From positions 1-49,314 of the forward strand of contig CAKQVV010000004.1 in the NCBI GenBank assembly GCA_934277845.1: a DNA stretch of 49,314 bases, given 5' to 3'. The notes below the pieces were generated by a model. The model made no database searches. It saw only the letters and a program-made list of their open reading frames with translations, and was not told the origin of the DNA. A program made the translations under genes and the position numbers. Shown piece by piece: positions 17,002 to 28,387 of this stretch. The DNA comes from an uncultured Clostridia bacterium. GTDB lineage: Bacteria; Bacillota; Clostridia; Christensenellales; Pumilibacteraceae. Each line of letters begins with the position of its first letter. The stretch's first letter is position 1.

Positions 17002-18027
17002 TCAGTTGTCGTAGCAAACCCAGTAATCGCCGAGTTTGAAGTTGATACGCGTGACTATAACGATGAGAATCGTAAGTATCCACGCTGCTGCCGACGCTTT
17101 GCCCAAGCCGTACTGATACGGATCGTTGAATGCCATCCAGTAGATGTAATACACCGCGGTAAGCGAGACGCTGTTGCCTGTTTTCGAGTCGAGCGGACGT
17201 TTGCCGTCGCTTGCCAGAATCTGAATGTTCGCCATTGCCTGCAACGCGCCGATGGTGTTCATCGTGAGGACGTAGAACGTCGTCGGGGAAATCGCGGGAA
17301 GCGTTACGCTGAAGAAAATCTTGGTTCTGCTCGCGCCGTCGATTTCGGCTGCTTCGATAAGCGAACGGTTGACCTGCTCGAGAGCCGCCTGGAACAGGAT
17401 ACTGCCCGCGCCCGCGCCCCAGGTCGTCGTAAAGATGACCACAGGCATGAACCAGTGTTCGTCGCCGAGGAAGTTGACGGGGTTGCCGCCGCAAGCGGTG
17501 ATGATCGTGTTGAGAACGCCGTACTGCTCGTTGAACACGAGTTTCCACATCATGGAAACGCCGACGACGGAGCATACGTTCGGGATAAACAGGATCGTGC
17601 GGAACAACTTGGTGAGTTTGACGTGACGGGTAAGAAGTACTGCGGTGCCCAGTCCCAGCACGATGCCGATAGGCAAACTCAGACAGTAGTACAGCGTCTG
17701 ACGGAGCGAGAACCAGAACTCGCCTTTCGGATCGGTGAAGATCCATTTATAGTTGTCGAAACCCACGAACGTGAACTCGGTAATATCGAAGTTGTGAAGT
17801 TCTGCCATACTGAGAATGATGGACAAAACGAATGGGATAAGACCGAAGATGCAATAGCCGACGAACGGCCACATAGAAAACAACCAGCCCATAATGTTCT
17901 GTTTCATTTTCTTTCTCTTTTTCGCCGCGGTCGCAACGTCTTGTTTGAAAAGTCTGGTTTGGCTGAACGGGTCGTCGGCGACTATTACGTCCTCGGCGAT
18001 GCCTGTTGTTGATACCATATCTTCCAT
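17002..18027 (-). CDS. Carbohydrate ABC transporter permease, MalF type
   Basis: This 341-residue protein has an N-terminal cytoplasmic stretch (FKQDVATAAKKRKKMKQ), about six membrane segments and the EAA loop EAAEIDGASRTKIFFSVTLP. AAGGAG lies 5 nt before the ATG. It is the first permease after the solute-binding gene, separated by 94 nt that contain a strong GC hairpin (18052-18090). Membership in the CUT1 importer family is clear; the substrate is probably released by the nearby GH43-like enzyme, which is an inference from proximity. Confidence 0.93.
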   Translation of the reverse strand: MEDMVSTTGIAEDVIVADDPFSQTRLFKQDVATAAKKRKKMKQNIMGWLFSMWPFVGYCIFGLIPFVLSIILSMAELHNFDITEFTFVGFDNYKWIFTDPKGEFWFSLRQTLYYCLSLPIGIVLGLGTAVLLTRHVKLTKLFRTILFIPNVCSVVGVSMMWKLVFNEQYGVLNTIITACGGNPVNFLGDEHWFMPVVIFTTTWGAGAGSILFQAALEQVNRSLIEAAEIDGASRTKIFFSVTLPAISPTTFYVLTMNTIGALQAMANIQILASDGKRPLDSKTGNSVSLTAVYYIYWMAFNDPYQYGLGKASAAAWILTILIVIVTRINFKLGDYWVCYDN

Positions 18028-18051
18028 TTTAACTCCTTAATTAAGTATAAA

Positions 18052-18090
18052 CCGGCGGCTGACGGGTTTTTAGCCCACGACCGCCGCCGG
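18052..18090 (-). other. GC hairpin between binding-protein and permease genes
   Basis: CCGGCGGC (18052-18059) pairs perfectly with GCCGCCGG (18083-18090); a GGG/CCC pair can extend inside the loop. Hairpins at this position in other sugar operons stabilise the upstream mRNA so that more binding protein than permease is made. There is no T-tract on the minus strand, so it is not a simple terminator. Confidence 0.6.
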
Positions 18091-18121
18091 AAAATACGAT
18101 TTAAGCGGATTTTAACTGCGA

Positions 18122-20059
18122 TTAAGCGTTGTAATTCTTAACCTTGTCAAGACCGTTGTCCCAGTTGCCGTAAGTCTTAACGGTACTGTTGCCGCGCTCG
18201 ATGTAGGTGTTGAAGTACTCTTCGAGCGTCATCTTGCCGTAACGAACCTGGCTGTTGAGCGGGTTTGCCCAGACGTCGATCCAGTCACGGTCGATCATGT
18301 ACCACCAGTCGCCCGGGGTTTCATACTTAGCGGCGTTTACGAACGTGTTAAGGTTTTTCGTGTTCTTAGCGTCGAGTTTGTCATAGAAGCCCTGAATCTG
18401 GCTTTCCTGGTTAGGAATGAAGCCGTAACTTGCCTTGACAGCCTGCGCTTCTTCGCCGACCATCCAGCGGATGAACTTCCATGCCTGTTCTTTCATAGTG
18501 GATTTCTCGCGGATAACGAGCGCGGTGGACTCGGAGTGTCCCGCGATCTTGCCTTCGCGCGCTACTTCGGTGTTGTAAGCGTCCGCTTTGTCGGCATACT
18601 GCGCTTTGAGATCGGCACTCGGCTCGGTGTACTCTTTGTACACGGGAAGCGGAGCAACCGCCCATTCGAAGTTGTTGCCGACGTATTCGTCGACGATAGG
18701 AAGCTGGAAACCGCGTTCTACGATGAACGCAACTTTGCCGCCGGTGAAGTACTGAATCGACGTGGTGGTCGAGAATGCGGACGGATAGGGGCAGATTGCA
18801 AGGCCCGAACTGCCGGTACCTGCGAGGCATGCAAATCTGGTGAATGCTTCGCGGATGGACGGGAGCGGAGTGAGCGTGCCGTCTGCAACAGCCGCTTTCA
18901 CGGAATCGCGGGTAGCGGAATCGTTGGTGATCTCGCCTGCCGCGCCGAGAGCGACGCCGTTTACGGTGTATGCGCCCTTGTTATCGGGTTTGATATCGTC
19001 GTTTACTTCGCACTGGATTTTATCGAGGAAGTCGAGAGTTTCGCCTGCCTGATAGGTTTTGCCGGTGATGTGTCCTTTGAAAGTTTTTCCTTCGTTGACG
19101 ATGTAGTTCTCGGACCAGTCGCCGTGCGAGTAAGCCCAGGAGCCGTTTCCGGACAGGTCGACTACACAGTCGCCGCCGACGGACCAGCCGTAGTTAAACC
19201 ACCACTCGGTGAAGTAACCGAATTCGGTCGTGGGTTTGACGTTGTTCTTCTTGTTGGTCATGAGGAAGCCGATATCCTCGATTTCGTCCCAGTTCATGGC
19301 GATCTGCTCGTTGAAGACCATCACGGTGCCGGGAGCGGGTTCCTGCCAGGACGTGCCGCCCTGCTCGGTCTTGCGGGTTCCGTTGTCGTTGCGGAAGAAG
19401 CCTTTTGCGGGGACGTTGATGTCTTTGAGTTCGGCAACGTCGGACTTTTTCAAGCCGTACTTGTCGCCGATTTCGCCGGCATTCCACTTTGCCATATCTT
19501 CGGCTGCGACGGATATAACGGTCACGCCGCGAGCGCGAAGAGCGGTCCTGTTATAATAAAGAACCGTCGGCGAAGTATCGACAGGAAGTCCGTAGATCGA
19601 CTCGGTGTCGCCGGACATGTTGAGTTCTTTGTTGTATCTGAAACGCGAAACGGTGCTCTTCCAAATAGTATCAAGGTTGAGCGAGCCGTCGGCTACAGCC
19701 GCGTTGACGTAATCGGTAAGATTGACGGTCATGTCGGCTGCCGTCCATTTCTTGAACAGACGGTCCCACGCATAGTAAACGTCAGGGCCGTTTTTGGATG
19801 TCGCGTTCTGCTCAATCAACGAGATATAACTGTCCTCGATCTTGTGCGAATAAGAAACGGTGACGCCGTCTTTCTTGCCTTGTCCGCTGTTGTACTTTTC
19901 GACCATAGCGGTCATAGCGTCTTTAACGGTCTGATCGCCGTACGCCCAGAAACGGATTTTGCCCGTTGCATTGTCGGAATCTCCGCCGCAGCCGGTGGCT
20001 GCAATAGGCACGAGAACAAGCACGAGAGCAAGCAAAAAACTAAAAAACTTTTTTTTCAT
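18122..20059 (-). CDS. Sugar ABC transporter solute-binding lipoprotein (large)
   Basis: This 645-residue protein has the signal FLLALVLVLVPIAATGC, with Cys24 as the lipidation site. The body reads as a family 1 binding protein: KIRFWAYGDQTVKDAMTAMVEKYNSG near the start, then VYYAWDRLFKKWTAADMTVNLTDYV, and the late motif SESTALVIREKSTMKEQAWKFIRWMVG. It is about 200 residues longer than usual, with extra inserted loops in the middle. AAGGAG lies about 10 nt before the ATG. It leads the operon with two permeases and is driven by a promoter near 20262-20290. Ligand unknown. Confidence 0.93.
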   Translation of the reverse strand: MKKKFFSFLLALVLVLVPIAATGCGGDSDNATGKIRFWAYGDQTVKDAMTAMVEKYNSGQGKKDGVTVSYSHKIEDSYISLIEQNATSKNGPDVYYAWDRLFKKWTAADMTVNLTDYVNAAVADGSLNLDTIWKSTVSRFRYNKELNMSGDTESIYGLPVDTSPTVLYYNRTALRARGVTVISVAAEDMAKWNAGEIGDKYGLKKSDVAELKDINVPAKGFFRNDNGTRKTEQGGTSWQEPAPGTVMVFNEQIAMNWDEIEDIGFLMTNKKNNVKPTTEFGYFTEWWFNYGWSVGGDCVVDLSGNGSWAYSHGDWSENYIVNEGKTFKGHITGKTYQAGETLDFLDKIQCEVNDDIKPDNKGAYTVNGVALGAAGEITNDSATRDSVKAAVADGTLTPLPSIREAFTRFACLAGTGSSGLAICPYPSAFSTTTSIQYFTGGKVAFIVERGFQLPIVDEYVGNNFEWAVAPLPVYKEYTEPSADLKAQYADKADAYNTEVAREGKIAGHSESTALVIREKSTMKEQAWKFIRWMVGEEAQAVKASYGFIPNQESQIQGFYDKLDAKNTKNLNTFVNAAKYETPGDWWYMIDRDWIDVWANPLNSQVRYGKMTLEEYFNTYIERGNSTVKTYGNWDNGLDKVKNYNA

Positions 20060-20256
20060 TGCTTTTCTACTCCTTAATAGATTTGCGTAATTATATTTAA
20101 TAAGGTTTGTCCTTAATAAATCGTATTCCGGCGGTATAATAAAAAACCGACGTGTCAGGCATATCGATCGTCATCATTTTCCCCGAAATTCAGACGAATC
20201 GTAACCCTTTTTTATGTACTTGCGGCTCGCGAAAAAACCCGCCCGCAAACTTTCAT

Positions 20257-20303
20257 ATAGGATTATACTATATTTAGTATGATTTAGCAATGTACAATCC
20301 TAT
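20257..20303 (-). promoter_or_regulatory. Promoter of second ABC operon flanked by an inverted repeat
   Basis: On the minus strand TTGCTA (20285-20290), a 17-nt spacer and TATAAT (20262-20267) form the promoter. An 8-bp inverted repeat, ATAGGATT (20257-20264) and AATCCTAT (20296-20303), overlaps the -10 box and lies just upstream of the -35 box, as an operator would. The leader is about 195 nt. Confidence 0.6.
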
Positions 20304-20339
20304 CAAAAAACTGATTTATCCTATCGTTTCGCTCGTTCA

Positions 20340-20574
20340 TTGCACAAATTGCACAAACGAAAGCGTCATTTTGACAGAACACAGTGCCTCGATCGTCGCA
20401 TATTACCCTTCGGTTTTATTATTAAGTAAAACCGTAACCTATATACGATAAAACGTATCGAAAAGACTTTGAAATTATACGACATATCGGAAGTTTTGTC
20501 AACAATTCGTCGTAATCGGGCGAATTTATTGCAAAAAAAGCGATTTTTGATATATAAATTCATATTTTTGCAAT
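20340..20574. other. AT-rich non-coding spacer with short repeats and hairpins
   Basis: This part of the 668-nt divergent gap (20060-20727) has no convincing gene. It contains a tandem TTGCACAAA (20340-20348 and 20349-20357), a perfect 8-bp hairpin CGGTTTTA/TAAAACCG (20411-20434), a small ATACG/CGTAT hairpin (20443-20458) and a 10-bp inverted repeat ATTGCAAAAA/TTTTTGCAAT (20528-20537 and 20565-20574). Their roles are unknown; regulator binding sites are plausible. Confidence 0.5.
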
Positions 20575-20691
20575 AGTTTTTCGGTGTTTTTCGGCGGGCA
20601 CCTGCGGACTGTACGACGCAAACGATGCGAACAAGCCGGTTTTACGCAGATTAAATTTCGATTAAATCGGAGCAACCGGGCATACTTTTCG

Positions 20692-20721
20692 TTGCAAATC
20701 CGCGACAAACGACGTTATAAT
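20692..20721 (+). promoter_or_regulatory. Promoter giving a leaderless DegV transcript
   Basis: TTGCAA (20692-20697), an 18-nt spacer and TATAAT (20716-20721) end only 6 nt before the ATG at 20728. The usual start point 6-7 nt after the -10 box is then the A of the ATG. No ribosome binding site precedes this ATG. Confidence 0.6.
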
Positions 20722-20727
20722 ATCGGT

Positions 20728-21606
20728 ATGAGAAAATTTTACGACAATTCTTCGTTCGCGATCTCGGTCGACGGCGACTGCGATTTGCCCCCGGCACAAC
20801 TCGAAGCGTTCGGCGTTGCCGCCAGACAGCACGGTTATCGCATGGACGGAGTTTTGTGCGAAAGTCCAAATTGCGAATCCGATTACGACCGTCTGTCGGA
20901 AGAAATGTCCGACGGGAAATTACTTGCGCGCGACAAACCGACACGCGAGGCCTATGAAGAGTTTTTCGATTCGATATTCGAAACGGGCGTGCGATCGCTC
21001 GTACACATCGCGCCGGATCCGGACGTGACGGGCGATTATTCCGTTGCGGTCAAGGCGGCGAAAAACGAACTTGTAAAGTTTCCGCGGTGCGAACTTTATA
21101 TCGTGAACTCGCACGCGTTTTCGGCAGGGCTTCTGCCCGTCATAAACGAAGCGATAAGGCTGCGCGATGCCGGCGTCGGTGCCGCCGAAGCGTTTGTTTT
21201 GCTCTCCTCTCTCGCGACTCGGGCGCAAACCTGTTTTATTCCCGCCGATTCGCCGCAAACCCGCGATCGTTTCCCCTCTTCCGCGAGCGGCAAGGTACTC
21301 AACGTTCGCCCGGTGTGTCTGGCGGCAAGCGGCGGCAAGTACGCCGTCGTTCGCAAACCGCGCGGCAACGCAATGGCTTGCGCCGCTCTCGCAAAATCGG
21401 CGGCAAGCGCGAACGCAACCGAAGTTTTCGTTTCATTCGGCGGCAGCCCCGATTTCGCAGTCGCGCTTAAACGCAAACTCGCCGAACTCCTGCCCGATGT
21501 AAAGACCGAACTCTCCCGCACCGGACTGCTTGCCGACTTTTTCGTCGGCGGCGACGCGCTGGTCATGGGTTTTATCGACAAATCGGAAAAAATCGACGAA
21601 AAATAA
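20728..21606 (+). CDS. DegV family lipid-binding protein
   Basis: This 292-residue protein has the DegV layout: N-terminal ISVDGDCDLPPAQLEAFGV, central LVHIAPDPDVTGDYSVAVKAAKNEL and ELYIVNSHAFSAGLLPVINEAI, and C-terminal FFVGGDALVMGFI. In this family a fatty acid lies between the two domains, and members such as FakB hand it to a kinase; that function is known for the family, not shown here. The start is ATG 20728: the frame runs open further upstream but that stretch is AT-rich and unlike the family. There is no Shine-Dalgarno sequence, and a -10 box ends 6 nt before the start, so translation is probably leaderless. A terminator follows at 21633. Confidence 0.88.
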   Translation: MRKFYDNSSFAISVDGDCDLPPAQLEAFGVAARQHGYRMDGVLCESPNCESDYDRLSEEMSDGKLLARDKPTREAYEEFFDSIFETGVRSLVHIAPDPDVTGDYSVAVKAAKNELVKFPRCELYIVNSHAFSAGLLPVINEAIRLRDAGVGAAEAFVLLSSLATRAQTCFIPADSPQTRDRFPSSASGKVLNVRPVCLAASGGKYAVVRKPRGNAMACAALAKSAASANATEVFVSFGGSPDFAVALKRKLAELLPDVKTELSRTGLLADFFVGGDALVMGFIDKSEKIDEK

Positions 21607-21632
21607 CAATACGAAAACTTGTTGTAAAAAGC

Positions 21633-21658
21633 AAAGCACGGTACTCGCCGTGCTTTTT
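21633..21658 (+). terminator. Terminator of the DegV gene
   Basis: AAAGCACGG (21633-21641) pairs with CCGTGCTTT (21648-21656) around a 6-nt loop and runs into TTTTT, 27 nt after the stop codon. Confidence 0.85.
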
Positions 21659-21667
21659 CATTATTAT

Positions 21668-21980
21668 ATATAGGTCGATTATTCGCCCCATGCGGGGGAT
21701 TCCACGAAAATGCTTGCGCATTTTCTCTGAATGACGGGGAAAACGGAAACTGCGCGTTATAATCCCCTCATCAGTCACTTCGTGACAGCTTCCCCCAAGG
21801 GGGAATCCAAGAGTTTTCGGTTGTCACGCGATACAGTCACTATTCCATAACTTACGACATTTAAAGCGTTGCGGGGGATCGGGGACACAGTCGCAAGTGT
21901 CCCCGACGACTTTTTTGATACTTTTTTCTTCGCTTGAAAAAAGTATGGCTTTCACTTGCTTCCACAAGCAAAAGCCATAC
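21668..21980 (+). repeat. Mosaic palindromic repeat, copy R1 (modules a-C-D)
   Basis: Module a is GGGGATTCCACG, a hairpin with arms AAAATGC/GCATTTT (21707-21724), then CTCTGAATGAC. Module C (about 21763-21832) has a GTCAC/GTGAC hairpin and a TTCCCCC/GGGGGAA hairpin. Module D (about 21860-21980) has GGGGACAC/GTGTCCCC (21881-21904), an 11-bp hairpin ATACTTTTTTC/GAAAAAAGTAT (21918-21946) and a locus-specific hairpin with arms ATGGCTTT/AAAGCCAT. The same modules recur near 41008 and, inverted, near 46347. No gene is seen in 21607-22061. Confidence 0.75.
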
Positions 21981-22061
21981 CATTATAACTAAACTATCTA
22001 CCACAAATTAAAATAAATAACCTAATATTACAAAAATTCAGGTTATAGGGCGAATGACGTC

Positions 22062-23135
22062 CTATTTGAAAGTTTCTTCTATGGTCGCCCCGCCCAGGCA
22101 GCGATTGCCGTAGTACAGCACGGCATACTGACCGGGCGTAACGGCGCGCTGCGGTTCTGCGAAATCGATATGAATTTTATCGCCGTCGATACTAACGTGA
22201 ACGGCTTGTTCACCCTGACGATAACGGAACTTCGCCGTGCAATCGAACTCGGTTTTATCCCACGGTCCGATAATGTTCAGACCGCTCCCGTCCATGCCGC
22301 GCGTGAAAAGTTCTTCGCCTTCGCCGCAGGAAACGACCAGCACGTTGTCGTCCATGCGTTTTTCGATGACGTACCAGCGGCTCTGATCCTCGCCTGCAAC
22401 GCCGCCTATGCCCAGTCCCTTGCGCTGACCGAGAGTGTAATACATAAGCCCCAGATGCTCGCCCACGACCTTGCCCGTCGTGTCGACGATTTTACCGGGT
22501 TTGCCGGGCAGATATTCGGCAAGGAAGTTCCGGAACTTCCGCTCGCCGATAAAGCAAATGCCCGTCGAATCCTTTTTCTTTGCCGTGACGAGCCCGTTTT
22601 CTTCGGCAATGCGGCGCACTTCGGACTTTTCGAGTTGGCCGAGCGGAAAAAGCACGCGTTCGAGTTGGCGCGTCCGCACCTGATTGAGAAAATACGTCTG
22701 ATCCTTGTTCCTGTCGGCGGCTTTGAGAAGTACGGGCATGCCGGCCTCTTCGCCGATGTCGCAATAGTGTCCCGTCGCGACGAAGTCCGCGCCCAGTTCC
22801 ATGGCGTAATCCTTGAACGGTGCAAACTTGATTTCGCGGTTGCACAGAACGTCGGGATTCGGCGTCCTGCCCTTTTTATATTCGTCCAGAAAATACTCGA
22901 ACACCCGGTTCATGTATTCTTCGGCAAAGTTGACGGAATAGCACGGGATACCGAGTTTGCCGCCCACGCTCAGAACGTCCGTCCAGTCCTCGGCGGAAGT
23001 ACAACAACCGCCTTCTTCCTCTTCCCAGTTGTGCATGAACAGTCCGACCACGTCGTAACCCTGTTCTTTCAGAAGAAGCGCGGCGACCGACGAGTCCACG
23101 CCGCCGCTCATTCCCACGACTACGCGTTTTTTCAT
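22062..23135 (-). CDS. mnmA: tRNA 2-thiouridine synthase MnmA (TrmU)
   Basis: This 357-residue cytoplasmic enzyme puts sulfur on the wobble uridine of tRNA-Lys, -Glu and -Gln, using ATP and a sulfur relay. The PP-loop SGGVDSS is at residues 10-16. The catalytic Cys98 lies in NPDVLCNREIKF and the second Cys194 in STGICFIGERKF, the expected disulfide pair. Length matches the family. Its ATG overlaps the tsaD stop as ATGA (23132-23135), so the two are translationally coupled. The operon is prfB-tsaD-mnmA, a grouping of translation genes. No cysteine desulfurase gene is adjacent. Confidence 0.97.
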   Translation of the reverse strand: MKKRVVVGMSGGVDSSVAALLLKEQGYDVVGLFMHNWEEEEGGCCTSAEDWTDVLSVGGKLGIPCYSVNFAEEYMNRVFEYFLDEYKKGRTPNPDVLCNREIKFAPFKDYAMELGADFVATGHYCDIGEEAGMPVLLKAADRNKDQTYFLNQVRTRQLERVLFPLGQLEKSEVRRIAEENGLVTAKKKDSTGICFIGERKFRNFLAEYLPGKPGKIVDTTGKVVGEHLGLMYYTLGQRKGLGIGGVAGEDQSRWYVIEKRMDDNVLVVSCGEGEELFTRGMDGSGLNIIGPWDKTEFDCTAKFRYRQGEQAVHVSIDGDKIHIDFAEPQRAVTPGQYAVLYYGNRCLGGATIEETFK

Positions 23136-24196
23136 TCGGTCACCCCCGTTTTTAATCCCGGATCGGCGTTGAGATCGAGCCCGGCGAGGTTAAGTCCGTC
23201 TTTTATCGAAAAATATCCTCGCGCCGCGATCATTACGGCGTTGTCGGTGCAAAGTATCGGCGGCGGGAACAGTACTTTCTTTCCCTGCGCTTCGCCGCGG
23301 GTTTTCAAACTTTCGCGAAGGTACGAATTGCTCGCCACTCCGCCCGCAAGCACGATGGTATCGCGGTTGGCTCGTTTCGCCGCGACGAGCGCGTTGTCGA
23401 CGAGAAGATCGACGGCGGTATGCGTAAGCGACGCGCAAACGTCCTCGACGACTATTTCTTCGCCGCGCTGGCGTGCCGTGTGAATATAATTGACCACGGC
23501 GGTTTTCAGCCCCGAATAACTCAGCGAAAAATCGTCGTTGACCGACTTTTTATCGTGGAAAAACGAAATATTGTTTTTGCCGTTTTTCGCGAGTCTGTCT
23601 ATCTCGGGACCGCCCGGGTACGGAAGTCCCAGAAGCCTTGCGGTCTTGTCGAACGCTTCGCCGATTGCATCGTCGCGCGTGCTGCCGAGACATTTATAAT
23701 CGTTATAACCCGCAACGTCGAGTATAAGCGTGTGTCCGCCGCTGGCGACAAGCGCGAGAAACGGCGGTTCGAGATCGGGGAACGCCGCGTAATTCGCCGC
23801 AACGTGTCCTTCGATGTGATTGACTTTCACGAGCGGTATCCCGGTTGCGTAGGAAAGCGCTTTCGCTGCGGTTACTCCCACGAGCAGCGCGCCCACGAGT
23901 CCCGCGCCGTAAGTCACGGCTATCGCGTCTATATCGTCCAAAGTCATTCCCGCGTTTTTCAACGCTTCGTCCGCGACGTTATTCACCGCCATGGTGTGAT
24001 TGCGGGATGCGACCTCGGGTACCACTCCGCCGAAACGACGATGGATCGGCACTTGCGAAGCGATAACGTTCGACCGGACGTTATTGCCGTTCACGACGAC
24101 CGCGGCGGCGGTTTCGTCGCACGAACTCTCGATACCCAGCACAGTCACGACGGGCTTGGTCCTGAGACTATTGAATTTTTCGGTAGTATCGTACAT
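23132..24196 (-). CDS. tsaD: tRNA N6-threonylcarbamoyltransferase TsaD
   Basis: This 354-residue enzyme transfers threonylcarbamoyl to A37 of ANN-decoding tRNAs, working with TsaB and TsaE on the product of TsaC/Sua5; a Sua5-type gene lies at 48198 in this window. The metal-binding pair His127 and His131 is in NHIEGH, and the N-terminal VLGIESSCDETAAAVV and the central VASGGHTLIL are family hallmarks. ATG 24196 is chosen because AGGA lies about 6 nt upstream and the protein then begins just before the conserved domain. It starts 11 nt after the prfB stop and overlaps mnmA by 4 nt. Confidence 0.97.
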   Translation of the reverse strand: MYDTTEKFNSLRTKPVVTVLGIESSCDETAAAVVVNGNNVRSNVIASQVPIHRRFGGVVPEVASRNHTMAVNNVADEALKNAGMTLDDIDAIAVTYGAGLVGALLVGVTAAKALSYATGIPLVKVNHIEGHVAANYAAFPDLEPPFLALVASGGHTLILDVAGYNDYKCLGSTRDDAIGEAFDKTARLLGLPYPGGPEIDRLAKNGKNNISFFHDKKSVNDDFSLSYSGLKTAVVNYIHTARQRGEEIVVEDVCASLTHTAVDLLVDNALVAAKRANRDTIVLAGGVASNSYLRESLKTRGEAQGKKVLFPPPILCTDNAVMIAARGYFSIKDGLNLAGLDLNADPGLKTGVTE

Positions 24197-24207
24197 TGCT
24201 TTTCCTG

Positions 24208-25305
24208 TCACGACTTGCGCAGATAATCGAAAATAAAGCCGGAAATATCGCCGTCCATTACCGCGTACACGTCGCCCGTTTCGTAACCGGTGCGATGATC
24301 CTTGACCATGGTGTACGGCTGGAAAACGTAGGAGCGGATCTGACTGCCCCACTCGATTTTCTTGATTTCGCCCTTTATTGAATTAGCCTTTTCGAGGTTT
24401 TCGCGCTCGCGAAGTTCGACGAGTTTACTCGTGAGCATCTTCATCGCGGTTTCGCGGTTCTGGATCTGCGAACGCTCGTTCTGGCACTGCACGACTATGC
24501 CGGTGGGAAGGTGCGTGATTCTGACCGCGCTGTCCGTCTTGTTGACGTGCTGTCCGCCCGCGCCGCCAGATCGGTAAGTATCGATTTTAAGGTCCTCGGG
24601 ACGGATTTCTACCGATACGTCGTTTTCGATTTCGGGCATGACTTCGAGGCTTGCAAAAGAAGTGTGACGGCGCGAATTCGCGTCGAACGGCGAAATGCGA
24701 ACCAGACGATGCACGCCCTTTTCCGCTTTGAGATATCCGTAAGCGTTGACGCCTTTTATCATGAACGAAACGCTCTTTACGCCCGCGACGTCACCGGGAA
24801 GAAGATCGAGTTCCTCCACGTCAAATCCGTTCTTTTCGGCGTACATGCGGTACATGCGGTACAGCATGCTCACCCAGTCCTGCGCCTCGGTGCCGCCCGC
24901 TCCCGCCTGCAACATAAGTATAGCGTTGTGGTGGTCGTACTCGCCCTTAAGCAGCGTTTCGAGATGCAGACTCTCTATTTTGTCCTCGTATTTTTTCAGA
25001 GTGTCCTCGATTTCGCCCAGATAACTGTCGTCGTCCTCCGCTTCGACGAGTTCGATAAGCGTGGCGATGTCGTCAAGCCCGCGGGCATAACCGTCGAGTT
25101 CTTCGAGTTTGTCCGAAATGTATTTTGCTTCGGCATTGATTCCCGCCGCTTTTTTCGGATCGGAATAAAAGTCCGGCGATTGTCTGATTTCGTCGAGAAC
25201 AGCCGCTTTTTCCTTCATTTTGTCGACGTCGAAAGCGAGCCGGCAGTCGTCGAACTTGGCGTTCAGGTTCTTCAGTCTGAATTTGTAATCGTCGAGTGTA
25301 AGCAT
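24208..25305 (-). CDS. prfB: Peptide chain release factor 2
   Basis: This 365-residue RF2 reads UGA and UAA stop codons. The codon-recognition tripeptide SPF is at residues 205-207 and the peptide-release motif GGQ at 250-252. AGGAAA lies about 8 nt before ATG 25305. Unlike many prfB genes, codons around position 20-30 (DDCRLAFDVDKM) run straight through with no in-frame UGA, so the classic +1 programmed frameshift is absent. It heads the prfB-tsaD-mnmA operon and has a promoter at 25376-25403 that overlaps a perfect palindrome. Identity is firm because of SPF plus GGQ. Confidence 0.97.
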   Translation of the reverse strand: MLTLDDYKFRLKNLNAKFDDCRLAFDVDKMKEKAAVLDEIRQSPDFYSDPKKAAGINAEAKYISDKLEELDGYARGLDDIATLIELVEAEDDDSYLGEIEDTLKKYEDKIESLHLETLLKGEYDHHNAILMLQAGAGGTEAQDWVSMLYRMYRMYAEKNGFDVEELDLLPGDVAGVKSVSFMIKGVNAYGYLKAEKGVHRLVRISPFDANSRRHTSFASLEVMPEIENDVSVEIRPEDLKIDTYRSGGAGGQHVNKTDSAVRITHLPTGIVVQCQNERSQIQNRETAMKMLTSKLVELRERENLEKANSIKGEIKKIEWGSQIRSYVFQPYTMVKDHRTGYETGDVYAVMDGDISGFIFDYLRKS

Positions 25306-25375
25306 AATATCGTTTCCTTTTCTCTGTACGGGGTGCAATAACGCAAGCGTTTTCGCCGCGACCGCCGCGGTGTCT

Positions 25376-25404
25376 TTTATAACGCCGTTTGCGGCAGCCG
25401 CAAA
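25376..25404 (-). promoter_or_regulatory. Promoter of prfB overlapping a 17-bp palindrome
   Basis: On the minus strand TTGCGG (25398-25403), a 16-nt spacer and TATAAA (25376-25381) precede prfB by about 70 nt. TTTGCGGC-A-GCCGCAAA (25388-25404) is a perfect inverted repeat covering the -35 box and half the spacer, which suggests a repressor site or a coincidental symmetry. Confidence 0.5.
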
Positions 25405-25471
25405 AATTCCCACGCGACCGCCGCAATGCGTCATTGTTTATTTCGTTTTGACTATTATCCGAACCTGCGGT

Positions 25472-28207
<2,736 letters not shown>

Positions 28208-28387
28208 ATAAGTCCTTCTCCTTGCATGGCGAACGAGATGTCCGCCGAAACTATTACTGATTAAGTTTATCGTTTTTTTGTTTGCCCGCGGTGATACTTT
28301 TGTGAAAATATCGTCATTTTAAGCAATCCGAATACACGAAAAGCGGTTTTCACAGAGTTCAAGCCGTGAAAATCGCACGTTGTATCT

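Noticed and set aside
20366..20563. 65-codon minus-strand frame in the DegV upstream spacer
   Set aside because: AT-rich, no ribosome binding site, no recognisable pattern, and it covers hairpins and inverted repeats.
20060..20727. tRNA or small RNA gene in the divergent spacer
   Set aside because: No cloverleaf, no GGTTCGA-type arm and no terminator with T-tract were found.
24290..25305. Programmed frameshift in prfB
   Set aside because: The reading frame is continuous through the expected site with no in-frame UGA.
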